A stretch of DNA of 35,212 nucleotides from Patescibacteria group bacterium (GCA_022560375.1 JADFTK010000006.1:1-35212); one strand, 5' to 3'. Counted from the stretch's first letter, positions 6,429-15,854 are shown. The notes: a model not told the origin generated them from the sequence alone. Numbers and translations: made by a program.

Positions 6429-6461
6429 TTTTCTACCATTAGAAATTTACAAGCGGCTTTT
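6411..6461. terminator. Bidirectional intrinsic terminator
   Basis: AAGCCGCTT (6415-6423) pairs with AAGCGGCTT (6451-6459), with an A-run before and a T-run after, so it can stop transcription from both the unknown plus-strand gene and the minus-strand DUF3048 gene. Confidence 0.82.
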
Positions 6462-6462
6462 C

Positions 6463-7599
6463 TTATTGGTAGGTTACGTCCTGTGTTTTGGTAATGACAT
6501 GCACCCAAGTATTGCCCCGGTTGAATTCTATTTCCTCGCCGCTCTCATGAAAAAACCTGGTCCGGGAAGTCCTCGAATCTTTTTGCCAGGTAGCTTTAAT
6601 GATTTCTCCATCTCGCAAGACCCAGGCGTCACCGGTACCGCCAACGTAAATATCTAATCGTCCTTTTCCGCCGTTCAAGGCAGGATTTTCGACAAGCTGA
6701 ACTACCACATTTTTTACCATGATCTGCTCGCCGGTATTATTATCTAGGTGAGGCTGATTAGCATTGGAGCGAGCATAGGCATTAGCTCCGAGATGATAAG
6801 CATAATCCACCTTATAGGTGACCCCCGATGAGAAATTAAAACTTAGTATTTTCCCATTGTCCTCGCGTTCAGCCTCCGGTGCCTCATCTTTAAACAACCA
6901 AGGAGAATAGCTAGACTGCTTGGACGCCAAGGATTTATCCCTGAGGGCATAATTCATTTTTTCCGATGAAGTCACCAAATTATGTGGGGCATATTTTGAC
7001 GTGTCTCGCCAAAAATATACTCCATCACTGGAAAGCGCTTCGAGACTATGTATATCCGGATTCTCCCAGAGTACAGTCAGAGCCTTGGGACTACCGCCAG
7101 CATGGACGTATAAACCGGCATACTCGGAAACCCATTCTATATAATACGGCCTGGCCGAACGCACCGGCATGATAGCTGGTATCTCTTCCGACGGGTCAAA
7201 AATTGCCATAAATCTGGTAGCTCCACCCTCTACCAGGGCCTCATAGACGACTGATGCCTGAGACAAACCACTTTGCGGTCTGACTGATAATAAATTTTCC
7301 ATCATTACTGCATAGGGTACCAGTCGGGCCTTATCATTTGAGGTTATCACCCCATCAATTAATCGGGATGAAGTGTCAGATTTCTCACCGACAGCACTAG
7401 CAGCTCCGATTATTAAACCGCTATTACTACCACTAAAACTAAGGTATTTACCAAGCATATCAATGCTGGCACTTATGGAGGTGAAATAAATCCACCAAGA
7501 AAAAAATATTGCCACAGCAAAAAATAAAACTACCCCCCACCAGCTAGTATGTTGGTTAATATATTGCCACGATAAAATATCTTTATTTTCTTTTTTCAT
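6463..7599 (-). CDS. DUF3048 (YerB-like) membrane-anchored protein, paralogue 1
   Basis: The 378-residue protein has a short cytoplasmic N-terminus and one hydrophobic segment (about 19-40). An extracytoplasmic DUF3048 domain pair follows. Family signatures are the segments around MMENLLSVRPQSGLSQA and the VRSARPYYIEWVSEY block, then YVHAGGSPKAL, and a C-terminal subdomain ending near FNRGNTWVHVI. Members such as Bacillus YerB are anchored outside the membrane; their biochemical role is not established. It lies 24 bases after a paralogue (7624-8700) with the same architecture, so the pair arose by tandem duplication and is probably cotranscribed. The anchor here is a transmembrane helix rather than a lipobox. 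Confidence 0.86.
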   Translation of the reverse strand: MKKENKDILSWQYINQHTSWWGVVLFFAVAIFFSWWIYFTSISASIDMLGKYLSFSGSNSGLIIGAASAVGEKSDTSSRLIDGVITSNDKARLVPYAVMMENLLSVRPQSGLSQASVVYEALVEGGATRFMAIFDPSEEIPAIMPVRSARPYYIEWVSEYAGLYVHAGGSPKALTVLWENPDIHSLEALSSDGVYFWRDTSKYAPHNLVTSSEKMNYALRDKSLASKQSSYSPWLFKDEAPEAEREDNGKILSFNFSSGVTYKVDYAYHLGANAYARSNANQPHLDNNTGEQIMVKNVVVQLVENPALNGGKGRLDIYVGGTGDAWVLRDGEIIKATWQKDSRTSRTRFFHESGEEIEFNRGNTWVHVITKTQDVTYQ

Positions 7600-7623
7600 T
7601 TTTATTTTTTTTAAACTACTTGG

Positions 7624-8700
7624 CTAGTTGTAGACAATCTCACGGTCAGTTGGCACCACCTCAATCCAGGTGCTACCTGGATTCAGCTCAATCTCACTGC
7701 CATCCATGTCGCTGAAAATTGTTCGATCTGTTTTTGATTTTTTTTCCCAGGTGCCTACCGTAGCCACACCATCACGGAATATGATCGCGTCGCCCTCCCC
7801 TACCGTATCCATAGCTAATCTAATTTCATCTGCTAAACGGGTTTTTACTTTTTGAACGATTACGTTCTTGGGACGTATAGCTGTACCATCTTTATCTTTG
7901 TGAATTTCCCCGGCCATATAACGCAGATATTCGTTGGCATTAGGGTCATACTTATATTCAACATTGTAGCTAAAAGAAGAAAAATCAATGATTATATTTT
8001 TTTCTTCTACCGGTCTGGCAGATTTCTTAGCCTCCTCTTTATATTTCCAGGACTGATAATCTCCCTCTTCAGGCGCCTCTAAATCACGAAGGGCAAAGGT
8101 CATTTTTTCTCCCGAAGTAAACAAAGTGTGCTCACTGGCAACGTTCAACGTAGTATCTCTCCAATAATACTGAGAATTAAAAAATTGATTCAGGTCAAAA
8201 ACATCATTCTGTCTGATATCTGACAGAGACTGCGGACTGCCGCCAGCATGGACGTATAAAGCATTATACTCCAGCACCCAATCCACAAAATAAGGTCTAG
8301 CTGATCTTACCGGGCCTATGGTTCCTACCGTTTGACCAGCATAAATCGCCAAAAACCTAGTAATTCCGCCCTCGGCTAGGGCTTCATATACTATATTAGC
8401 GCCGGCTAATCCAGACTGTGGACGGGAGACAACTAAATTCTCTATCACTACGGCTACCGGATAATAGTTAGACTCTTCAGCCGGCACGAGAACACCATCG
8501 ATAGCCCGAGCCACTAGCCCTGACTCACCCGTACTACCCCCAGATTTATTAGACACCTGATCACTGACGTCTAGGCCAAAAATTATATAACCAACTGCTG
8601 CGGCAACTATGACCACTGCCACAACACTAATAATTATCCATTTCTTACTTTTACGTTTCCCCCAAACTAAATCTTTTGTTAATTTTTTGTCCTTAGCCAT
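7624..8700 (-). CDS. DUF3048 (YerB-like) membrane-anchored protein, paralogue 2
   Basis: The 358-residue protein has a basic N-terminus (MAKDKKLTKDLVWGKRKSKK), a transmembrane helix at about 21-42, a serine/glycine linker and the DUF3048 domain. The same landmark blocks as in the neighbour are present: VVIENLVVSRPQSGLAGA, GPVRSARPYFVDWVLEYN and YVHAGGSPQSL, with the C-terminus ending in ELNPGSTWIEVV. The two proteins diverge in the anchor and linker but align through the whole domain. It is the upstream member of the pair and follows rplY by 54 bases on the same strand. Function is unknown beyond a likely extracytoplasmic location. Confidence 0.86.
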   Translation of the reverse strand: MAKDKKLTKDLVWGKRKSKKWIIISVVAVVIVAAAVGYIIFGLDVSDQVSNKSGGSTGESGLVARAIDGVLVPAEESNYYPVAVVIENLVVSRPQSGLAGANIVYEALAEGGITRFLAIYAGQTVGTIGPVRSARPYFVDWVLEYNALYVHAGGSPQSLSDIRQNDVFDLNQFFNSQYYWRDTTLNVASEHTLFTSGEKMTFALRDLEAPEEGDYQSWKYKEEAKKSARPVEEKNIIIDFSSFSYNVEYKYDPNANEYLRYMAGEIHKDKDGTAIRPKNVIVQKVKTRLADEIRLAMDTVGEGDAIIFRDGVATVGTWEKKSKTDRTIFSDMDGSEIELNPGSTWIEVVPTDREIVYN

Positions 8701-8754
8701 ACTGCCTCTGCTCCACCAGAATGATACACATCATGGTGCAGCCTAATAAGTATA

Positions 8755-9495
8755 TTATTTCTCCTTAGATTTTTTTTCTTTACCATCATCAGACGGCTTG
8801 TTCCCTGACTCTTTATCTTCGGTTGCTTTATCCTCTTCCTCTCCCTCTCCCTCTTCTCCGCCTTCTTTTTCACCTGACTTCTCGACATCGGCAACAGCTT
8901 CTTCCACTTTTTCTTCCAAGGCTTCTATCTCAGCCTCGGTACGAGGTGGTTGGATACTGACAATTACTGCCTCTGCCCGATCCTTGACAGTGATGCCTGG
9001 AGGAAATTTCAAATCTTTGACTCTAATAATATCATCAAAAGTTTTTAGTAAAGATAAATCTACCTCGACTTCCGGAATTAAATCTTGGGGTAATGTTTCT
9101 ACTTTTACTAAGCTAGCGCCTTTAACTAAAATACCACCCTTCTGTTTAACCGCCTCAGATTCACCAATATAGACTAGGTTTATATCTGCTATAATCTTCT
9201 CAGTCATTTTTACCTGATGAAAATCAGCGTGGATAAACTTATCAGAAACTGGATCCCGCTGTATCTCCTGAATTAAAACTTTAACAGTTTTGTGGCCACC
9301 AATCTGAAGGTCAATTAAGCTACTACCCCTGGCTTTTCTATATAATGATTCAAAAGATTTGTAGTCAACGAAAAGATTAATATTTTTAATGCCATGCCCA
9401 TATAAAACTGCAGGAACTTTATCACTCCTACGCAGAGATTCCGCGGCCTTGCCAACTTCTTTCCTGATAGTCGCAACTAACTGATGCGTGTCCAT
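8755..9495 (-). CDS. rplY: 50S ribosomal protein L25/CTC family
   Basis: L25 binds 5S rRNA. The 246-residue protein is the long CTC/TL5 type. The N-terminal 5S-binding barrel is at about 1-90 (KVPAVLYGHGIKNINLFVDY). The second beta domain is at about 95-185 (EVEVDLSLLKTFDDIIRVKDL; VIVSIQPPR). After about residue 190 comes a very acidic low-complexity tail of E, G, K and D, a feature often seen in this family. The start ATG gives the family-like MDTHQLVATIRKEVGKA. It is followed by the two DUF3048 genes on the same strand. Confidence 0.94.
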   Translation of the reverse strand: MDTHQLVATIRKEVGKAAESLRRSDKVPAVLYGHGIKNINLFVDYKSFESLYRKARGSSLIDLQIGGHKTVKVLIQEIQRDPVSDKFIHADFHQVKMTEKIIADINLVYIGESEAVKQKGGILVKGASLVKVETLPQDLIPEVEVDLSLLKTFDDIIRVKDLKFPPGITVKDRAEAVIVSIQPPRTEAEIEALEEKVEEAVADVEKSGEKEGGEEGEGEEEDKATEDKESGNKPSDDGKEKKSKEK

Positions 9496-9558
9496 ATTAA
9501 CAAATTAGTAGATAAAAAAAACAATTCTGCTACGCTTTTATTGTATTAAAGATAGGCT

Positions 9559-9882
9559 CTAGATGAGAGATGGTAAATCCCTATATAAATTTAGTACATC
9601 GTCAGCACTAATAGGCTCTGCATCTTTAAATTTACGAACATCCCCCTCAGTCAAATCAGTTATTAGGCCAACCGATCCCGAGCCCAGCTCACTCATTAGA
9701 AGTAGAAGCACTATTGAACTGGCACAATGGTTGCACGAAACATGGAGAAGTTGCGTTTTATCCCCTTCTCCAATGACTGAGACTTCCTTAGGCGTGAATG
9801 ATACATTACATAATGCACAAAAGGAAGTTAGGCTTGAAGCGTCTATATTTCGCCCACTTTGATTTTTCCTTTTTATTTTCAT
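9559..9882 (-). CDS. Small zinc-ribbon-like protein of unknown function
   Basis: The 107-residue protein has a CxxC pair near residue 22 (FCALCN) and a second pair near 50 (HVSCNHC), with a histidine just ahead. The spacing suits one zinc site. The remainder is a hydrophobic helix (SIVLLLLMSELG) and a C-terminal LTEGDVRKFKDAEPISADD segment that resembles a short helical domain. I do not recognise the family by name. It has its own promoter (9938-9967) with an excellent -10 box, so it is probably expressed. It may bind nucleic acid or a protein partner, but this is inference. Confidence 0.7.
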   Translation of the reverse strand: MKIKRKNQSGRNIDASSLTSFCALCNVSFTPKEVSVIGEGDKTQLLHVSCNHCASSIVLLLLMSELGSGSVGLITDLTEGDVRKFKDAEPISADDVLNLYRDLPSLI

Positions 9883-9937
9883 ATTTACTTATGCTAATAA
9901 TTTATTACCATCAACGTAATATTTTATCACTTTTTGT

Positions 9938-9967
9938 ATTATATCACAAAATTGCCTATTGTGTCAA
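9938..9967 (-). promoter_or_regulatory. Predicted strong promoter of the zinc-ribbon gene
   Basis: On the minus strand TTGACA (9962-9967), an 18-base spacer and TATAAT (9938-9943). Both boxes match consensus. The predicted start near 9931 leaves a leader of about 50 bases. Confidence 0.8.
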
Positions 9968-9978
9968 ATGGTTACAAC

Positions 9979-11085
9979 CTAGGTAGTAGCTTGATGAATC
10001 TTAACACTCTGAACGACTCCTATGGCAATCAAGCTGGCAATCAATGAACTACCACCATAGCTAACCAGCGGTAAGGGAACTCCGGCAATTGGCAAAATTC
10101 CTATGTTCATTCCAATATTCAAAATGCTCTGAGAGGCAAAATAAATTATTACCCCACTCAGTAAAAATAAACCAAAATCATCACTGGCTTTTCGTGCTAT
10201 CCTGATCAGACGATAAATAAATAAAGTTATAACCAGCAAGACAAGTGACGAACCAACAAAACCTAATTCTTCAGCTATAACGGCAAAGATAAAATCTGTT
10301 TCCTGAACTGGTAAAAAATCTAGGCGACTCTGGGGTCCCAGGGACAAACCGCGCCCCAATAAATTGCCTGATCCCACGGCGATGATGGACTGTTTAATGT
10401 TATAGCCACTGCCGTAGGGATCACGACCCGGGTCCAAAAATGTTGCTACTCTCTCCTTCTGATAATCCTGTAAAACAAACAACCAGCTCCCTACTATGAC
10501 CACCAGCAATATCAAACCTATCCCAAGAAGATACGACCTCTTCATCTTCACAATTAACAGCATGCCAAGAAAAATTGCGGACATGATAAATGCCGAACCA
10601 AAATCTGGCTGAAGGAACACTAATAATATAATCAAGCCCGCCACGCCGAAAGCTAGAGCCACCTGTTTAATAGACGCCAGCTCGGCTCGACGGTCATAAA
10701 AAAACTTACTCAGTATAATTATCATTATTATTTTTACTGCTTCCACTGGCTGAAATCCCAAATCGCCAAATAAGATAAACCAGCCTCTAGTTCCCCGAAT
10801 AGTTGTTCCAAATAATAATACGGCCAATAACATCAGTCCCCCGGCCACATATAGAACCCACCCGTAAGTCCGCAGATATCGGTAATCAAGCAAACTAAAA
10901 AATACCAATGCCACCAGGCCCACTCCGAAAAAAATTAATTGCTTTTTAAAATTTAAATAATCGGGCGATTCGGCTGCCGCTTCAATACTATAAATCGCAA
11001 TTAAACCGAAAACTACTAAAAAAATAGCTATCAATGATAGCGCCCAATCTGATTTCTTTAGTAATGCTAAATATTTAGTAAACAT
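9979..11085 (-). CDS. rodA: Rod-shape SEDS peptidoglycan polymerase RodA
   Basis: RodA polymerises lipid II into glycan strands for side-wall growth. The 368-residue protein has about ten hydrophobic segments and the SEDS signatures. These are the extracytoplasmic loop FLDPGRDPYGSGYNIKQS, the VGSGNLLGRGL block, and QETDFIFAVIAEELGFVG, which contains the conserved aspartate needed for polymerase activity. The C-terminal helix carries GVPLPLVSYGGSSL, shared by RodA and FtsW. I favour RodA over FtsW because of the LDFLPVQETDFIF form and overall length, but the two are close. It follows the membrane-anchored gene at 11110-11937 by 24 bases. No partner class B PBP gene is in the window. Confidence 0.88.
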   Translation of the reverse strand: MFTKYLALLKKSDWALSLIAIFLVVFGLIAIYSIEAAAESPDYLNFKKQLIFFGVGLVALVFFSLLDYRYLRTYGWVLYVAGGLMLLAVLLFGTTIRGTRGWFILFGDLGFQPVEAVKIIMIIILSKFFYDRRAELASIKQVALAFGVAGLIILLVFLQPDFGSAFIMSAIFLGMLLIVKMKRSYLLGIGLILLVVIVGSWLFVLQDYQKERVATFLDPGRDPYGSGYNIKQSIIAVGSGNLLGRGLSLGPQSRLDFLPVQETDFIFAVIAEELGFVGSSLVLLVITLFIYRLIRIARKASDDFGLFLLSGVIIYFASQSILNIGMNIGILPIAGVPLPLVSYGGSSLIASLIAIGVVQSVKIHQATT

Positions 11086-11109
11086 TGTTATGCTTCATCT
11101 ACCCTCCTC

Positions 11110-11937
11110 TTACTGCATTATGTTATTCAAGTCAAGTAAATCGATTTCCGGCAGAATAGCTACCCCACTTACCGCACCGCCAATTTGATCCCACTGAACG
11201 GAAATAGATTTAGTGTCGTCCGATTGGAAATTATCAAAGTAAGCATAATTAACTCCTACAATATCATTGCCACTGTATAACAAAACTATAAATTTAGTTT
11301 GCCAAAATCCCAGATGCGAATTATTGGTAATACTGGCCCTCACACGATGGACAATCACATCACCAGCTGAAGCACTGGAGTAAGCTATATTATCGATGCC
11401 AAAATCTACCCTCGGTAGATCACTCGTCTTGACGATTCTACGCCACTCTACATTTTGTAAGCTCATAGAGACGTTGAGATCACCTCCGTCAGTCGGACCA
11501 CTTACATTTAGAGAGGTTAAAAAAGCTTCCTGGCCGTTCATAATCTTCTGGGATGATAACTCTTCTTCTTGTCCGTTGAACGAATAAGTATAGTCGACGG
11601 AACTGGCAATCCAACTTTTATTAGAGTTTATTGCTTTGGTAATCAAATCAAACCGACCCACCCCTGACGGTATTATTACCGTATCATTCAGCTGCAAAGG
11701 AACGGGTTTATTAATTTCACGAACGGTTGAATAATCCACTTGGCTGCTAGCCATAGCCAACATTAAATTATTTCTCCTGGGAATATCGACCAGGTAGACA
11801 GTGGCGCTGGTAATAGCAAAGACCACAATAAAAACAGTAAAGGCAATTAATAATATGATGTACCACTTTCGAAAATCTTGTTTATGGGTCAGGCCAAAAT
11901 AATTTAATTTTAGCCACACCGTATTTAAATCTAGCAT
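11110..11937 (-). CDS. Uncharacterised single-pass membrane protein
   Basis: The 275-residue protein has a 25-residue cytoplasmic N-terminus, one transmembrane helix (about 26-50) and an extracytoplasmic part predicted to be mostly beta-strand. That part includes an alternating-hydrophobic region (VIVHRVRASITNNSHLG followed by FIVLLYSGNDIVGVNYAYF) reminiscent of an Ig-like or FxLYD-type sandwich. No enzymatic motif is visible. It sits directly upstream of rodA on the same strand, so an envelope role is plausible. Its start codon falls inside the first of two 14-bp direct repeats (11934-11969). Confidence 0.7.
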   Translation of the reverse strand: MLDLNTVWLKLNYFGLTHKQDFRKWYIILLIAFTVFIVVFAITSATVYLVDIPRRNNLMLAMASSQVDYSTVREINKPVPLQLNDTVIIPSGVGRFDLITKAINSNKSWIASSVDYTYSFNGQEEELSSQKIMNGQEAFLTSLNVSGPTDGGDLNVSMSLQNVEWRRIVKTSDLPRVDFGIDNIAYSSASAGDVIVHRVRASITNNSHLGFWQTKFIVLLYSGNDIVGVNYAYFDNFQSDDTKSISVQWDQIGGAVSGVAILPEIDLLDLNNIMQ

Positions 11938-11969
11938 ACATTTTACCCTATTGGCGCATACATTTTACC
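11934..11969. repeat. 14-bp direct repeat over a start codon
   Basis: GCATACATTTTACC occurs at 11934-11947 and again at 11956-11969, 22 bases apart. The first copy holds the start codon of the 275-residue gene. Each copy contains a TAAAAT on the minus strand that could act as a -10 box. Confidence 0.6.
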
Positions 11970-11995
11970 ACAATTCATCCCTATTGAAAATTATA

Positions 11996-12023
11996 TTGTC
12001 CTAATCCCATAATATGGTATAAT
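11996..12023 (+). promoter_or_regulatory. Predicted promoter of the 106-residue gene and dnaE
   Basis: TTGTCC (11996-12001), a 16-base spacer and TATAAT (12018-12023). No other promoter is evident before dnaE, so this may serve the whole 12058-17032 group. Confidence 0.65.
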
Positions 12024-12057
12024 AACCAAGATCTCAAATACATAATCTTAAATAACT

Positions 12058-12378
12058 ATGTTTGACACTAGCAAAGACGTTCTCAACTGGGTAATCTCCG
12101 GGAGCGTTGTACTTTTGACCATATTTGTCACCTGGGGTCTTTATTATATAGTTATGCTGCTAAAGAAAGGCTATGCCACTGTCAAAGAGGTGAGTGATTT
12201 CATTGGTAGCCTCAAAGAAAAACTGGAGCGCTTGGAAAAATTATTTGATGCCATCGAAGACAAAATTAAAAACTCAGCCTCTTATCTGCCATTGCTGTTA
12301 AAGGGAGTTACTGAATTGCTTGATTATTTCAAAAAGAAAAAGGATAAGAAAAAAACAAAGAAGCTGTCTAAAGAATAA
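12058..12378 (+). CDS. Small membrane-anchored coiled-coil protein
   Basis: The 106-residue protein has one N-terminal transmembrane helix (about 10-33) and a long amphipathic helix with heptad-like spacing (SLKEKLERLEKLFDAIEDKI). It ends in a lysine-rich tail. The layout resembles small DUF948-like proteins, but I cannot assign a family with certainty. It is 29 bases ahead of dnaE in the same direction. The start ATG follows the predicted promoter by about 30 bases. Confidence 0.68.
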   Translation: MFDTSKDVLNWVISGSVVLLTIFVTWGLYYIVMLLKKGYATVKEVSDFIGSLKEKLERLEKLFDAIEDKIKNSASYLPLLLKGVTELLDYFKKKKDKKKTKKLSKE

Positions 12379-12407
12379 ATAACGGGAACAGAACCCACGC
12401 ATTGCCC

Positions 12408-15400
12408 ATGTCGGACTTTGTCCATCTTCATGTCCATAGTCATTATAGTCTCCTGGATGGTCTTTCCAAGGTTGATGAGCTGATTGCCAAAGCCAAAGAA
12501 CATAACATGAAAGCTCTAGCTCTGACCGACCATGGGGTGATGCATGGCGCTATTGAGTTTTACCAAAAAGCCAAACAAGCCGGCCTTAAACCGATTATCG
12601 GAGTGGAAGCTTACGTGGCTAGAAATGGACTCCACAATAAAAGGGCTAAAATAGATGAGCGACCCTATCATCTAATCCTGCTAGTAAAAAATGAGATAGG
12701 TTATAAAAATTTAATCAAGCTGACAACCATTGCCCACCTCGAGGGATACTATTACAAACCGAGGATGGATTTTGATTTGCTCAAAAAATATTCGGAAGGG
12801 CTAATAGCCCTGAGCTCATGTTTACAAGGTTACATTTCCCAAGCAGTCATCGCGGGTGATCTGCCGCGAGCCAAAGCCAATGCCTTAGAACTTCAAAATA
12901 TATTTGGAGCTGAAAATTTTTACCTAGAAGTGCAAGACAACCCGTCAATTAATTATCAGAATGAAATTAATGACTATATCTTTTCCTTAAGCGACGAACT
13001 AAATATACCCGTAGTAGTAACCAACGATGTTCACTATACCAACAAGGAAGATGATCAATACCAGGATATCCTTCTTTGTATCCAGACAAAAAGGAAACTA
13101 AGTGATACGGACAGAATGAGTTTCATGGGAGAAGATTTTTCATTCAAGAGTCAGGCTGAGATGGCCAAAGCCTTCCCCGACCATCCAGAGGTTATCCAAA
13201 ACACCAAAAAAGTAGCGGACATGTGCAATCTCGAGATCGACCTGGGAACTATCCAGCTCCCCCACTTTGCGGTTCCGGATGGCAAATCAGCGGATCAATA
13301 TTTAAAAATATTATGCCAGCAGGGACTCAGCTACAGATATCCGGGACGGGAAAATGATAAAGAAGTCTCCCAACGCCTTGATTATGAGCTAGAAGTAATA
13401 GCCAAAATGGGCTTTGCCTCCTATTTTTTGATAGTTCAGGACGTAGTCAACTGGGCCAAGCAACAAGGCATAGTTGTCGGGCCTGGGCGGGGTTCTGCGG
13501 CCGGCAGTATCGTATCCTACCTGACCAATATAACTAATATCGATCCTCTCAAATACGGACTTCTCTTTGAAAGATTTCTAAATCCAGCCAGGGTATCTAT
13601 GCCTGATATTGATTTGGATTTTGCTGATACTAGGCGTGATGAAGTGATACGTTACGTCGAGCAGAAATACGGAAAAAATCATGTGGCACAGATAATCACC
13701 TTTGGCACCATGGCAGCCCGGGCTGCTGTTCGGGACGTAGGACGGGTTTTGGATTTGTCCTATAATTTCTGCGATAAGGTAGCCAAATTGATCCCCATGT
13801 TCTCATCGATAAATGATGCTTTGAATATTGTTCCTGAATTAAAAGAAATATACATCTCCGACCCAGAGGGAAAAAAATTACTCGACTCCGCCAAAAAACT
13901 CGAGGGGGTGGCCCGACATGCTTCTACCCATGCCTGCGGCGTAGTTATAACCAAACAACCTCTCAATCATTACGTACCCGTTCAGAACGCCCCCCAAGAC
14001 AATGATACAGTCATCACCCAATATTCTTTACATGCCATTGAAGACCTTGGCTTGCTAAAAATGGATTTTCTGGGACTGAAAAACCTCACCGTTCTAGAAA
14101 ATACAATTAATATTATAAAAAAAGCCAGAGGAGTTAGCATTAATATAGACACCATTCCGCTGGACGATAAAAAAACATTTAAACTGTTACAGCAGGGGAA
14201 AACCACCGGCGTCTTCCAGCTTGAATCATCAGGCATGAAACGATATTTGAAACAACTGAAGCCTAATGAGTTAGAAGACATCATTGCCATGGTCGCGCTG
14301 TACCGCCCGGGTCCGATGGAATTTATCCCCGACTTTATAGCTGGCAAGCACGGGAAGAAAAAAACTATCTACCTCCATCCAAAACTGAAACCTATTCTGG
14401 AAAAAACCTACGGGGTGGCCGTCTACCAAGAACAGCTCATGAGGATAGCTCGCGACCTGGCGGGATTTACAATGTCGGAAGCGGACATACTTCGCAAAGC
14501 AGTAGGTAAAAAAATTAAAGAATTACTAGATCAGCAACGGGATAAATTAGTTGATGGCATGGTCAAAAATAAAATTAATAAAGCGGTAGCGGAAAAAATT
14601 TGGAAGATGGTGGAGCCATTTGCCCGCTACGGATTCGTTCGGGCGCACGCAGCCTGCTATGCGTTAATTGCCTACCAAACAGCCTATTTTAAAGCAAACT
14701 ATCCGGATGAATTCATGGCCTCACTTCTGACATCGGACTATGGGGATATTGATCGGATTGCCATTGAGGTTGAGGAAACAGAGCAAATGGGTATTCAGGT
14801 ACTGCCACCAGATATAAATGAAAGTTATTCGACGTTTACTGCGGTTTTTGACACGGCCACGAAAAAACCACTAAAAAAAATTCGTTTTGGACTATTGGCC
14901 ATAAAAAATGTCGGCGCCAATATTGTCAAAACTATCATCAAAGAAAGGAAGGAACATGGCCAATTCAAAAATCTTGAAGACTTTTTAACCAGAGTCAGAT
15001 CAAAAGATTTAAACAAAAAATCAATGGAGAGCCTTATTAAAACCGGGGCTCTCGACATTTTTGGAGAAAGAAATCAACTTCTGAACAATCTTGATTCACT
15101 ACTATCCCTAGCTAAGACTGCTGCCAAGGAAGCAGCCAATGGCCAAATAAATTTATTCGGCACTTTGCCGACACAAAACGCTCCCCAATTAAGGCTCAAA
15201 CAATCAGAACCCTCATCCAAAAAACAAAGGTTGGGCTGGGAAAAAGAATTTCTGGGTCTCTACATTTCCGAGCATCCCTTAGAAGAATACTCCGAACAAC
15301 TAAAGCAATTGGCCACCCCCATCAAAGAAGCTTCTATAAAAAATCAAACCGTAACAATTGGTGGAGTCATCACCAAAATACAAAAGGTCATCACCAGAAA

Positions 15401-15854
15401 CAAACAGTCTATGCTATTCGTCAAGCTGGAAGATATGTCCGGCCGTATAGAGGTGTTAGTCTTCCCGACCGTACTACAATCGAATCCCGAAGTCTGGGTA
15501 GAGGATAATATTGTCTTAGTAAATGGAAAAATATCTGACAAGGATGGCGTACCAAAACTATTGTGTCGGGACGTGAAATCCATTAACTTGGAGCAGCTGG
15601 AAAAAATTAAACCAAAAAAAATAAGCGCCGGTAATATTTATATCAACCTCCCGGAGCAAACTAACAAACAAACTTTTGACGAACTTAAACAAACCCTGGC
15701 CAAATTTCCGGGCTCATACAAAGTTCATCTGAAAATTAATTATGCCAATACAGTAAAGCAAATCACGACAACTACACAAATCAGCAAGGACTCACTCAAA
15801 CCCATTAGCCTTCTCATTGGCCAGGAAAATATTACCGTTACAGAAATACAATGA
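12408..15854 (+). CDS. dnaE: DNA polymerase III alpha subunit
   Basis: DnaE is the replicative DNA polymerase. The N-terminal PHP domain is clear (HLHVHSHYSLLDG, ALTDHGVMHGA). The polymerase domain has the GPGRGSAAGS block at about 358-367 and the two-aspartate motif PDIDLDF at about 399-405. The finger and beta-binding region contains RPGPMEFIPDFI and YQEQLMRIARDLAGF. Near the C-terminus is an OB-fold (VTIGGVITKIQK to EVLVFP). I take the ATG at 12408 (1148 residues); an in-frame TTG six bases earlier is possible. No good Shine-Dalgarno is visible. The type is DnaE1-like, lacking the internal exonuclease of PolC. Its TGA stop overlaps the next gene by four bases. Confidence 0.97.
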   Translation: MSDFVHLHVHSHYSLLDGLSKVDELIAKAKEHNMKALALTDHGVMHGAIEFYQKAKQAGLKPIIGVEAYVARNGLHNKRAKIDERPYHLILLVKNEIGYKNLIKLTTIAHLEGYYYKPRMDFDLLKKYSEGLIALSSCLQGYISQAVIAGDLPRAKANALELQNIFGAENFYLEVQDNPSINYQNEINDYIFSLSDELNIPVVVTNDVHYTNKEDDQYQDILLCIQTKRKLSDTDRMSFMGEDFSFKSQAEMAKAFPDHPEVIQNTKKVADMCNLEIDLGTIQLPHFAVPDGKSADQYLKILCQQGLSYRYPGRENDKEVSQRLDYELEVIAKMGFASYFLIVQDVVNWAKQQGIVVGPGRGSAAGSIVSYLTNITNIDPLKYGLLFERFLNPARVSMPDIDLDFADTRRDEVIRYVEQKYGKNHVAQIITFGTMAARAAVRDVGRVLDLSYNFCDKVAKLIPMFSSINDALNIVPELKEIYISDPEGKKLLDSAKKLEGVARHASTHACGVVITKQPLNHYVPVQNAPQDNDTVITQYSLHAIEDLGLLKMDFLGLKNLTVLENTINIIKKARGVSINIDTIPLDDKKTFKLLQQGKTTGVFQLESSGMKRYLKQLKPNELEDIIAMVALYRPGPMEFIPDFIAGKHGKKKTIYLHPKLKPILEKTYGVAVYQEQLMRIARDLAGFTMSEADILRKAVGKKIKELLDQQRDKLVDGMVKNKINKAVAEKIWKMVEPFARYGFVRAHAACYALIAYQTAYFKANYPDEFMASLLTSDYGDIDRIAIEVEETEQMGIQVLPPDINESYSTFTAVFDTATKKPLKKIRFGLLAIKNVGANIVKTIIKERKEHGQFKNLEDFLTRVRSKDLNKKSMESLIKTGALDIFGERNQLLNNLDSLLSLAKTAAKEAANGQINLFGTLPTQNAPQLRLKQSEPSSKKQRLGWEKEFLGLYISEHPLEEYSEQLKQLATPIKEASIKNQTVTIGGVITKIQKVITRNKQSMLFVKLEDMSGRIEVLVFPTVLQSNPEVWVEDNIVLVNGKISDKDGVPKLLCRDVKSINLEQLEKIKPKKISAGNIYINLPEQTNKQTFDELKQTLAKFPGSYKVHLKINYANTVKQITTTTQISKDSLKPISLLIGQENITVTEIQ

